Source: Prevotellaceae bacterium UBA6858
Lineage (GTDB): Bacteria > Bacteroidota > Bacteroidia > Bacteroidales > Bacteroidaceae
Direction: 5' to 3'
Length of the DNA: 44,447 nucleotides
NCBI GenBank assembly: GCA_002451695.1
Contig: DKDC01000006.1
Location: 348 to 44,794 of the forward strand
The translations under genes were made by a program, and so were the position numbers. Under the pieces are notes generated by a model, which saw only the letters and a list, made by a program, of their open reading frames with translations, had not been told where the DNA came from and made no database searches. Of the stretch, positions 25,681 to 32,646 are shown one piece after another. How positions within the stretch are numbered: position 1 is the stretch's first letter; every line of letters begins with the position of its first letter.

Positions 25681-26813
25681 TCAGAAAACGAGAGTGCGTT
25701 AATTAAAAAGTTGAGGGAATTATTTCTTTGTTCTTTAATTCGACGATCGATGTCTTTCCAATTTATACTTCTTTCCCAATCGAAATTTGTAAAAGTTCCA
25801 TCAATAGTTCGGTCTTCCAATTTGAGCAGCCTAAGTAAACTTTCAAAACGGCTGTTGCCCCTTTGGATATTTTTTATGACCCAAAAAGGTTTGTGAAAAA
25901 TAATAGAGAAAACGCAACCATGAAAAGAGTCTGTTATTACCATTTTTGCATCTCTGAATGATTGCAGCCATTGTTCTACAGGTGGGAAAATGCATTCTTC
26001 TAAATTGGAAAATACATTATTCGGCGTTACTTCTTTATTGGGCATGCAAAAGTATGGCTTGTATTTTAATGTATTTGCGCAGTTTGCAACACATTCTTCT
26101 TTTATTGTGTCGTTATCCAAAATATAGCAAAATAACTCTCCGTTACAATTGCCAGTTTTTTTTTGATTATAAATGATAGCATCGTAAGATTCTACAGGAA
26201 GTAAAAGAGTTGGGTCGAGTGCATGGAATGGTTGATTTGTATTTAGATATTCTTGGCACATGGAGACTGCCGAATCTTCCCGTACGCTAATAGCATCAAA
26301 TGAAGATAATAGTTTGGAAAATTTTTGCGTTTGTTTCTTGCTAAATTCCCATACGTCCGTTCCGAATGACGCTGCATATGCAATTCTTTTTATGTCCATG
26401 CCTTTTGTAAATTCCAAGAAATAGTCTTCGATACATGGAGAATATTCCGAACGCCATACTTGGTCGCTGCCCACTATAATAGCTTTTATTTTTTGCCTTG
26501 AGACAAATTTGCGTAGTCTTTTAGTATGATAAATAAGAGGGGATTGAGGAATGTATTTATGGGCAAATTTTTGCGTGTATGTTTCTATTATGTTCCAGCT
26601 TTGGCGCGAAATGTATGTGGGTGGTGTGCGTAAACACCTAAACCAACAACCCAATAGGTATAAAAAATGGGAACCGCGTATGTGGTAATCACAGCTTCTA
26701 TGTAAAACGATAGCCGTATGTCCCATATCGTGCAATATTTTTGTTAAAGCATAAGCTTGAAGAAGACCTCCGTAATTGTTTCGTAAAGGTTGTGTCAGAA
26801 TTCCTATTTTCAT
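25677..26813 (-). CDS. polysaccharide pyruvyl transferase family protein
   Basis: These enzymes (WcaK/CsaB-like) move the enolpyruvyl group of phosphoenolpyruvate to a sugar as a ketal, giving the capsule a negative charge. The 378-residue protein opens MKIGILTQPLRNNYGGLLQA with the family's NYGG motif. It then has IIVGSDQVWRSEYSPC, AYAASFGTDVWEFSKKQ, the SVREDSAV segment, and the C-terminal MVITDSFHGCVFSIIFHKPF with the conserved D-S-F-H-G. In Bacteroidales capsule loci it is commonly next to an F420H2-dehydrogenase-like gene, and a broken one is present at 27856-28114. Confidence 0.9.
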   Translation of the reverse strand: MKIGILTQPLRNNYGGLLQAYALTKILHDMGHTAIVLHRSCDYHIRGSHFLYLLGCWFRCLRTPPTYISRQSWNIIETYTQKFAHKYIPQSPLIYHTKRLRKFVSRQKIKAIIVGSDQVWRSEYSPCIEDYFLEFTKGMDIKRIAYAASFGTDVWEFSKKQTQKFSKLLSSFDAISVREDSAVSMCQEYLNTNQPFHALDPTLLLPVESYDAIIYNQKKTGNCNGELFCYILDNDTIKEECVANCANTLKYKPYFCMPNKEVTPNNVFSNLEECIFPPVEQWLQSFRDAKMVITDSFHGCVFSIIFHKPFWVIKNIQRGNSRFESLLRLLKLEDRTIDGTFTNFDWERSINWKDIDRRIKEQRNNSLNFLINALSFSE

Positions 26814-26819
26814 ATTGTT

Positions 26820-27095
26820 TCATTGGAAATTATCTTTCATCCAATCCCATAAGTCTCTATTCATAAATCCCCAATAGGAATTAGGGGTAGTATCTATGTC
26901 GGCAACTAAGATGTTGTACCGATTATCATCTGGGACTAATTGATTAAACAAATCATGAGCAGTTCCTACATAATTCGCCAAAATTATCCCATCTCTTATT
27001 ATATAAATAGATTGGCAAACATAGCGAAGCCTACTTTCAAAAGTTACAGCATCCAAAGCTACGGAATCATAATATACAATTTTTATATGTGTCAT
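26820..27095 (-). CDS. 91-residue protein, possible Cas2/SinR-like ferredoxin fold, second gene of a cassette
   Basis: No firm family match. The order of predicted elements is beta (HIKIVYYD), helix (TFESRLRYVC), paired strands (SIYIIRD, IILANY), helix (TAHDLFNQLVPDDNR), beta (YNILVADIDTT), then a closing Trp-rich helix (GFMNRDLWDWMKDNF). That pattern resembles short proteins annotated SinR-like or Cas2-like. It has no GGDD, so a mini-polymerase (mCpol) is not supported by motif. The start overlaps the stop of the two-helix membrane protein (ATGA), and it ends six bases before the pyruvyl-transferase start. Its role is unknown; a regulator or sensor for the membrane partner is an inference from context. 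Confidence 0.6.
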   Translation of the reverse strand: MTHIKIVYYDSVALDAVTFESRLRYVCQSIYIIRDGIILANYVGTAHDLFNQLVPDDNRYNILVADIDTTPNSYWGFMNRDLWDWMKDNFQ

Positions 27096-27859
27096 GATTT
27101 TATCTCCTTTAGTTCTGACGTTACTTCATTTGTCATTTCATTAATTCTGCTGCACCACTTTCCAGACCACGATAAACTAATGTTGAAAATCTTTATGATC
27201 TTGCGTGGAGTTTGCAAACTATACTTAACAACCCACTTGCCTTTTTTGTTATACTTTGAAACAAGATTAAAGCCAGTAATAGAAAACCTCAAAGGTGATT
27301 TACTCGAATTATCGGGAGTCCCTTCTGAAGCCTCAGGCAAAACCCTCGCAATAATAAGTTCACGCTGTTCTGTTTCTCGAAGATTGATTTTCTTTTCTTC
27401 TGGTTTTAACCAAAACAAAGTGTTTTCAGAACGACTAATCTTTTTACTTTTCCCGTTTTCATTAACAAAATGAACTTCTTTGACCACAAGAGACAGATCA
27501 GTGATCTCCTTACTACCAATATTTTCTAAAACTAAGGAACATTTATACATTTGAGCCATAGGAGACGATGTAGATGCTGTAGGACCTAAATCTTCGTCAA
27601 ATCCATCTCCTGCTATACAAACTTTGCATTTGGGTGAGAAGAACATATTCTTTATCTCAGTTCCAAAAATCGCTACCAACAAAGCCAGAAACGTTCCGAG
27701 TACACTTAAAGGTTGTAATATATAATATGCAATCTCTGGGATACCATATTTCTTGCTATAATCAATACTACCAGAAGAAGTAAAACATATACAACATAAC
27801 CCGCAAATCAACAAGCCAAATATAAAACCAATTAAAAAAGATACTACAACTTTCTTCAT
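27092..27859 (-). CDS. two-membrane-helix, beta-rich protein (2TM-beta-like), first gene of a cassette
   Basis: The 255-residue protein starts with a membrane helix (about residues 4-28, VVVSFLIGFIFGLLICGL). After a short loop comes a second helix (about 48-70, LSVLGTFLALLVAIFGTEI), then a basic turn and a roughly 185-residue soluble domain rich in beta strands (KCKVCIAGDGF, YKCSLVLENIGSKEITDLSL, LRETEQRELIIARVL, LRFSITGFNL). The layout, two N-terminal helices and a cytoplasmic beta sandwich of the LxNxGxxxIxxL type, is like 2TM-beta effectors found beside nucleotide-signalling genes, though I cannot prove homology. It is coupled to the 91-residue gene downstream and to a remnant gene upstream by four-base overlaps. 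Confidence 0.6.
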   Translation of the reverse strand: MKKVVVSFLIGFIFGLLICGLCCICFTSSGSIDYSKKYGIPEIAYYILQPLSVLGTFLALLVAIFGTEIKNMFFSPKCKVCIAGDGFDEDLGPTASTSSPMAQMYKCSLVLENIGSKEITDLSLVVKEVHFVNENGKSKKISRSENTLFWLKPEEKKINLRETEQRELIIARVLPEASEGTPDNSSKSPLRFSITGFNLVSKYNKKGKWVVKYSLQTPRKIIKIFNISLSWSGKWCSRINEMTNEVTSELKEIKS

Positions 27860-28114
27860 TTAGATGTTTTTTTCAATAGTTTTTGGACTGCTATCTTAAT
27901 TTCTTGTGTACAATAATATATAGGGGATAGATAGCTCAAAACATATTCCCGCAGCTTGATGAATTGAAACGCCATTACTTTTAAAGAGAAAAAGATTTTT
28001 CGTTTTGCATGAGTTTTTGCATACGCTTTGAGCGCATCATTATAAAGATGAGCCTTTCCCAATGTAGATTCACGAACATCCGTAACAATTCTTCTTGTCT
28101 TTTATCGTAATCAT
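27856..28114 (-). pseudogene. internally deleted F420H2-dehydrogenase beta subunit-like gene
   Basis: The minus-strand ATG at 28114 overlaps the Wzx stop (ATGA) and encodes MITIKDKKNCYGCS, the 4Fe-4S-type start of capsule-linked F420H2-dehydrogenase beta-like proteins. It then hits TGA. In a shifted frame the sequence continues DVRESTLGKAHLYNDALKAY and KRKIFFSLKVMAF to a TGA that overlaps the next gene's ATG. This matches a C-terminal end of the same kind of protein, so the roughly 300-residue middle is missing, with the junction near 28070-28095. A residual 68-codon open frame starting at TTG remains. Identification of the N-terminus is good; the C-terminal match is weaker. Confidence 0.65.
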
Positions 28115-29652
28115 TTTCTCATAATCTTTAGTAATAATGTCATTGCTTGGGACTTTACAAAGACTCTCTCATTAGAATACAAGCCAAAGAGATAAGTCGC
28201 AGTTGAAACAGAAATCACACACAAGAAACCCACTACAAAAAATCTTGAAACATTAGCCTCCATATTGAAGTATACCAATGCTGGTAAAATGATAGAGACC
28301 ACCATAACGATCATCACCTTGCCATAAACAAGTGTAAAATAATCTTTAATCTTGATGTCTATCAATTGACGCAACAGGAGCATTCTGGCTAATTGCGTCA
28401 ACAATTCCATTATAAAATGAACGATGAATACAGAGTATGCAGGGCATTTCAGTCGTAAACAGAGGTATGATATAGGCAAAATCATTAAGAGAATAGTTCC
28501 GCAGATAGTCTGATACCTCTTCACTTTCCCAGTTGCCTGATTTGCCACAATAAGCGGATTAGATAGGGTGTAAATCAATGAAGTGCATATCATAATACGC
28601 AAGAAAACCATCGTATACTCTGGTACGGTCTTCAACCATATCGTCAATATGAAATTGGTTTCAAAGAGAACAGGTAAAGATAGGAAAAATAACAAGAAGA
28701 ATGAGAATCTTGCACTACGAAACATCAACTTGTGCATCTCGCCCAGTTCACCCTTGGCGTATGCCTTTGTTATCTGTGGGTTAATAGCCATTTGGAAATT
28801 ACCCACAAACTGTTGAATGGCACTCTGTACCTGTACAGCAACACCTTGTGCCGCATTGACAATGGGACCAAAGAACGCATTCAGCAACAAATTTAAGCCT
28901 TGACTATATGACACTACCGCAATATTGCCAAACATACTCCAGCCAGCAAAGTTAGTCGTCTCCTTGAACAATGTTTTGTTCCATATATGCTTATATTTTG
29001 TTTCCTCAAAATGTCTGTTGCAATAGATACTATAGCAGAAGCGTATAAATACTTGAACTGCCAACAAAAGAAAAGCATATAGTATTAACTTGTCGAAGGA
29101 AAACACTACCAATATATAAACAATTGCCAGCTTGAGTGCGACTTCCAAAATGGAAATGTAGGCAAAGGCCGACATTTTTTCATGTGCTACGATATCTGCA
29201 TTATAAGGAACGCTTATTATCATTATAACTGCCGATATTATAGAAATTTGCAGAACCCAAAAGGCAGAGAACATTCTATCAGCAGGTATCTGCATTTTGT
29301 TATACAAGAACCAAAGGCCTATCGTTTCTCCCAATAGCACGATTATACCTGCAATCAAAGTGTGTATTTGTAGTGTTGTACAGAATACTGTTTGCAGCCA
29401 GTTTTTATTCCCTTTGCCCAAGGCAAAAGTGATATACCGTTGGGTTGCTGAAGACATGGAGGCGTTAATAAATCCAAACATGGCCACGATTCCCCCCACC
29501 ACATTATATATACCATAGTCCTCAACTCCCAGCGTATTCAATACGACGCGGCTCGTATAGAGCGAAGTACCCATCATGAAAAGCATCCTGAAATAAAGAA
29601 GCAATGTGTTTTTGGCCATTCGCTTGTTATTATCCGGTGTTTGAGTTGGCAC
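28111..29652 (-). CDS. Wzx-type polysaccharide flippase (MATE/PST family)
   Basis: The 513-residue protein has about twelve to fourteen hydrophobic helices. Family features are the opening NTLLLYFRMLFMMGTSLYTS and RVVLNTLGVEDYGIYNVVGG, then SSATQRYITFALGKG. It flips lipid-linked repeat units across the inner membrane. It is transcribed from the upxY side, and its stop overlaps the start of the broken F420-type gene. The 408 bases upstream (29653-30060) carry no obvious promoter, so transcription may depend on read-through from upxY aided by antitermination. Confidence 0.9.
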   Translation of the reverse strand: MPTQTPDNNKRMAKNTLLLYFRMLFMMGTSLYTSRVVLNTLGVEDYGIYNVVGGIVAMFGFINASMSSATQRYITFALGKGNKNWLQTVFCTTLQIHTLIAGIIVLLGETIGLWFLYNKMQIPADRMFSAFWVLQISIISAVIMIISVPYNADIVAHEKMSAFAYISILEVALKLAIVYILVVFSFDKLILYAFLLLAVQVFIRFCYSIYCNRHFEETKYKHIWNKTLFKETTNFAGWSMFGNIAVVSYSQGLNLLLNAFFGPIVNAAQGVAVQVQSAIQQFVGNFQMAINPQITKAYAKGELGEMHKLMFRSARFSFFLLFFLSLPVLFETNFILTIWLKTVPEYTMVFLRIMICTSLIYTLSNPLIVANQATGKVKRYQTICGTILLMILPISYLCLRLKCPAYSVFIVHFIMELLTQLARMLLLRQLIDIKIKDYFTLVYGKVMIVMVVSIILPALVYFNMEANVSRFFVVGFLCVISVSTATYLFGLYSNERVFVKSQAMTLLLKIMRK

Positions 29653-30060
29653 GATTTGTTCTTTAATGCAAAAAGGGTATTTGAACGTTCTCTATACTAG
29701 AAACCAAGTTCTAATTATTATTTTGTTGTAAGTTAATTGTTGTCTCGTTGTATAAATCTGCAAGAGATTTGAACATAAGTGCTTTCCGTATTTCCAACCG
29801 ACTTGAAGACAGAATGTCAATTATTAGAGAACAGGACTTGTTCACAACAAAATAAAGTTTTCTTTATCTGTCTCAAATGAGATTATACATATCAACTTTA
29901 AAGCCTTGAGGTTGATATGTTATTTCCTTTTTCGTTTCTTGTCATGAAAAGGTCTTTCGCGTTTTAAACACAAGTCGCTTTTTTGCATCAGTGCCGTCTT
30001 TGCTGTTGAACTGTTGTTTAGTCATATCGTGGATATTGCTGTTTATAAAAGCTATATCGT
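29653..30060. other. 408-base AT-rich gap upstream of wzx with one perfect inverted repeat
   Basis: No gene is visible. A 9-base-pair perfect inverted repeat CATATCAAC/GTTGATATG (29888-29896 with 29911-29919, 14-base loop) is followed on the plus strand by a T-rich stretch (TTATTTCCTTTTT). It may be a terminator or processing signal. The minus strand gives a 28-residue frame (MTKQQFNSKDG...) that resembles nothing. Confidence 0.5.
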
Positions 30061-30155
30061 TCATTTGTTAGCAAGCAACTTTTCTGTCGTGGAAGTTTTC
30101 CCTGCTCCGTTAGGATCTCCACTGCACATAAAACAGGACGAAGCAATTTATTCAT
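30061..30155 (-). pseudogene. truncated, frameshifted zeta-toxin-like P-loop gene
   Basis: The ATG at 30155 overlaps the stop of the upstream small gene (TAATG). It encodes MNKLLRPVLC in one frame and then, after a frameshift, CSGDPNGAGKTSTTEKLLAN followed by TGA. The G-D-P-N-G-A-G-K-T block is the Walker A of zeta-type toxin kinases, which phosphorylate UDP-N-acetylglucosamine precursors. Nothing downstream continues the family (no D-E-I-A-x-G motif), so only the first roughly 30 residues survive. Confidence 0.7.
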
Positions 30156-30352
30156 TATCGATGTGCACTTTTTGCAGGAACTTCACGCTGTTTGCGAATG
30201 TGGTTTATTGTCTCTTGCATCTTATTTTCCAAAACCTTTTTTGCATTGGCAGAGCTTTGCTGTGCGGAACACGCCACCTGTCTCATCAATTCGTGAAGCA
30301 TTGCATCAGATGGTTCTTCCATTGCTGTAAGGCGATATTTCCTGATGTTCAT
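30155..30352 (-). CDS. small antitoxin-like protein upstream of a zeta-toxin remnant
   Basis: The 65-residue, mainly helical product begins MNIRKYRLTAMEEPSDAMLH and has a charged end (KMQETINHIRKQREVPAKS). It lies directly upstream of, and overlaps by one base, the zeta-toxin stump, which is the arrangement of Bacteroidales zeta-type modules with a small leading gene. It starts 56 bases after the Rpn-type gene. With the toxin broken it may be an orphan antitoxin or itself decaying. Confidence 0.6.
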   Translation of the reverse strand: MNIRKYRLTAMEEPSDAMLHELMRQVACSAQQSSANAKKVLENKMQETINHIRKQREVPAKSAHR

Positions 30353-30408
30353 ATTCGTACAGTCGCTTTTATGTCGTTTCTTGCCATGATGACAAAACCG
30401 CTCAGTTT

Positions 30409-31380
30409 TTATTCCTTGTTGTTGAGCAGTTCTTTTATCAGGGCGGGGGCAAGCTGTGTTATTGCCGGCAGGTTTTCTATTGCAGTGCCAGAGTTTACCA
30501 ATGCCTGTAACATTCGTCGTATTTGTTTGTTTTTCTCATTTATCTGCGCATCCTTCTCATTTATCTGCGCGTTTTGCTTGTTAATCTGTGCGTCCTTTTG
30601 CGCGATGATTTTGTCGCGGTTCATTATCGCGGTGTCCCTGTTCTCTATGGCGGCGAAGTATTCGTCCTCCACGTTCATGTCCTGTCGCAGTTTGCTGTCG
30701 GAGGCTGCCGCAAGCAGTCTGCGCAGGATGTACATCATGTCGTCATCGTGGACGTACAGGCTCTCGTCAACGTTCAGCACTTGGCGGTTGTGGCTGTCCT
30801 TGCGTGTCTGGTCGAACACGCTCAGCACTTCCTCAAGCCTGTTGTTCACCTGCCCGTGAAGCAGGGGTATCTGCACGATGATGCTGTTGTGGTTCAGGCT
30901 TTCAATGAAGGGGTCGGGCATTCCTTCGGAGACGATGTTGCCGTTGTAGTCGAGCGACTGGTGGTTTACGTATATCACCGGCTCTTTTATGTCGCCCACG
31001 CGGTGCCCCAGCAGATATACCGTAACCATCGGTATGGCGAAGCCGTCTGGGTTGTCGTCTTTCAGGATGTTTTCCGGGTTTGCGTACTGTGCGCCGAGAT
31101 ACTGGCGGAATCTCAGTGTCTCCGTTTCTAGCCATGTCTTCTGCAGCTCGATAAGTATCAGCTTCAGTGTGCCGTCCGCCTCCCTTACCTGCGCCCCGAA
31201 GTCAATGCGGAACATTGAAATCTTGTCGCGGCTTCCGTTGCTGTATTCGTGCCGGCGCACTTTCACGTCCACAACCTCCTTTTTCAGCAGGGCGGAAAGT
31301 ATGGTTTTCGCGATGCGCTCGTCCTCTATGAGGTATTTGAACACCGAATCGTAAATGGGGTTCGCCACGTGTATCACCAT
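30409..31380 (-). CDS. Rpn/YhgA-family PD-(D/E)XK nuclease (transposase-like)
   Basis: The 323-residue product (ATG at 31380) opens MVIHVANPIYDSVFKYLIED, the usual start of Rpn-family recombination-promoting nucleases. It has the nuclease core FRIDFGAQVREADGTLKLI followed by LIELQKTW (D...ExQ form). C-terminally, a coiled-coil of seven-residue units (AQINKQNAQINEKDAQINEK) is encoded by near-identical 21-base DNA repeats (about 30525-30605), which could slip and change length. The start lies within the 3' end of upxY. It sits where capsule loci normally have upxZ or sugar genes, so it may be an insertion in the operon. Activity is not established by sequence. Confidence 0.85.
   Translation of the reverse strand: MVIHVANPIYDSVFKYLIEDERIAKTILSALLKKEVVDVKVRRHEYSNGSRDKISMFRIDFGAQVREADGTLKLILIELQKTWLETETLRFRQYLGAQYANPENILKDDNPDGFAIPMVTVYLLGHRVGDIKEPVIYVNHQSLDYNGNIVSEGMPDPFIESLNHNSIIVQIPLLHGQVNNRLEEVLSVFDQTRKDSHNRQVLNVDESLYVHDDDMMYILRRLLAAASDSKLRQDMNVEDEYFAAIENRDTAIMNRDKIIAQKDAQINKQNAQINEKDAQINEKNKQIRRMLQALVNSGTAIENLPAITQLAPALIKELLNNKE
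30525..30605. repeat. 21-base tandem repeats in the Rpn coiled-coil region
   Basis: Plus-strand units TCATTTATCTGCGCATCCTTC, TCATTTATCTGCGCGTTTTGC and TTGTTAATCTGTGCGTCCTTT encode the heptads INEKDAQ, INKQNAQ and similar. Whole-unit gain or loss would keep the frame. Confidence 0.75.
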
Positions 31381-31946
31381 TGTCTGTCCTCCTTTTGCTC
31401 CAAAAGCAGCATGCACGATTTGGGGACGAAGTTTATGCATATCCCGCCCACCGACTCAATTTCCACAACCACGCGCTTGTTGCCGTGTATGCGCTTTATC
31501 CCGCCCTCCACGCCTTTGAACGGGCCGGAGGTTATCACGACCCTGCCGTTTTCCTTCCCGGTGAGTTCTTCGGGTTTTAGATATGTGAACTCGTCTTCCG
31601 GGCCTGACGCAACTTTGATGAAGTTGTCCATCTGGCTGTCGGGGACGGTTATTGTTTCAAGTGGTGCGTCCTTTGTGGTGGGGCGGTATGTCATGTAGCG
31701 CAAAGGTTCGGCTTCGGCTTTGGTTTTCTTCAGCGTGTTCAGGAGGTTCATTGTGCTGCGCACAAAAATCAGGTTGCTTATTGCCGGCACGGTTTCGTGC
31801 TTTATGCGGTTGTTCTTTTTTGTTGTCTTTTGCGCCATTGGCAGGAAGTTCTCGATGTTTTCGCTGTCGAGAAATTCTTTTGTTTTCAGTTGTCTGCCGT
31901 AGGTTACTCTCATCGGAAACCAGTGGGTTTTGTCCTTATCCGGCAT
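31374..31946 (-). CDS. upxY: UpxY-type NusG-like transcription antiterminator of the capsule locus
   Basis: UpxY proteins are NusG paralogues that keep RNA polymerase going through long capsule operons. From the ATG at 31946 the protein has 190 residues: an NGN domain (HWFPMRVTYGRQLKTKEFLD, AISNLIFVRST) and a C-terminal KOW motif (VVITSGPFKGVEGGIKRIHG, then VVVEIESVGGICINF). The frame is open to 31988, but homologues start close to the HWF motif, so the shorter start is preferred. As the first gene of the minus-strand cluster it marks the promoter end of the capsule locus. Confidence 0.9.
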   Translation of the reverse strand: MPDKDKTHWFPMRVTYGRQLKTKEFLDSENIENFLPMAQKTTKKNNRIKHETVPAISNLIFVRSTMNLLNTLKKTKAEAEPLRYMTYRPTTKDAPLETITVPDSQMDNFIKVASGPEDEFTYLKPEELTGKENGRVVITSGPFKGVEGGIKRIHGNKRVVVEIESVGGICINFVPKSCMLLLEQKEDRQW

Positions 31947-32092
31947 TGTGCGTTGGGCGTAAGGCAATTTTGGGGGACACCGCATCATGCGATGCGGATA
32001 ACGGGGTTGCGAATTGTGTTCTGTTCTTATTCATAGTACGTCAGCACTGAACTCCAGCAGCCAAAGGCATGACTAAGACAGCTCGCCAACTG

Positions 32093-32100
32093 CAAAGGTA
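32093..32100 (-). promoter_or_regulatory. candidate capsule promoter -7 element upstream of upxY
   Basis: TACCTTTG on the minus strand, about 146 bases before the upxY ATG, within TTGACTACCTTTGCA. The same 15 bases occur on the plus strand at 32605-32619 before the MalY/PatB gene. No -33 TTTG at proper spacing and no flanking long inverted repeats were seen, so this is not clearly an invertible promoter. Confidence 0.5.
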
Positions 32101-32326
32101 GTCAATTTATTTTAAGCGTGTGTGGTGAAAGGCCGATTATTATCTATGCCATAAGGCAAAAAGGCTCGGTTTGTGGCTGGGAATTATAAAGCAGGAGGTT
32201 GTTCAGTGTGCTTCGTGGCGTATTCATATGGACGGCTTGCAGCCGGTGAAACTGCAAACGCACCTCTGCTTGTGTAAAGTGTTGGCTTGCAGAGATATAA
32301 CCGTGCAAAGGACGTTCTGTGTAACG

Positions 32327-32421
32327 ATTTGTTTTTCAGATGTTTGCAATGGGCGAAAAAAGGTCTGATGTAGTTTGAATTATGTCTGATGTAGTTTTTT
32401 CTACATAGGACATAGTTTTCG
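32327..32421 (+). repeat. dispersed intergenic repeat, copy E (decayed)
   Basis: It begins GTTTTTCAGATGTTTGCAAT and GGGCGAAAAAAGGTCTGATG like the other copies. The second arm of the core reads TATGTCTGATGTAGTT, a direct rather than inverted copy, so the hairpin is lost. One subrepeat (TAGGACATAGTTTTC) remains and the palindrome end is missing. It lies in the 700-base divergent gap between upxY and the MalY/PatB gene. That gap otherwise holds two promoter elements and a TTGCAG/CTGCAA hairpin at 32237-32257, but no gene. Confidence 0.7.
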
Positions 32422-32609
32422 GTCTTTGCAATATGCAGACACACAAGTGGTTATGTGGTTCGTGCAAGCCAGGATAAATGTCTGGGTTTCATGTTGTTGC
32501 CTTTTTGGCATAAGGCAGGGCTGTTTTTTGCCGGTAATTGTGTTGTTGCAAGCCGCGCCTACGGCCTTGTTTATTGCAAAAAGAGGCGGCGATACAATAT
32601 ATATTTGAC

Positions 32610-32617
32610 TACCTTTG
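32610..32617 (+). promoter_or_regulatory. candidate promoter -7 element of the MalY/PatB gene
   Basis: TACCTTTG on the plus strand, 29 bases before the ATG at 32647, inside TTGACTACCTTTGCA. Only the -7 element is clear. Confidence 0.55.
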
Positions 32618-32646
32618 CACACGACAAATGAAAACAAGATACAGAC

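Noticed and set aside
26820..27095. Panoptes-type mCpol polymerase
   Set aside because: No GGDD or equivalent acidic palm motif is visible; the fold pattern is closer to Cas2/SinR-like, so only an analogy is kept.
30523..31131. Plus-strand open frames over the Rpn gene
   Set aside because: Val/Leu-rich shadow of the Rpn coding strand, with no family pattern.
31947..32646. Invertible capsule promoter of the Bacteroides fragilis kind
   Set aside because: No long flanking inverted repeats around the promoter element; only a shared 15-base promoter-like sequence.
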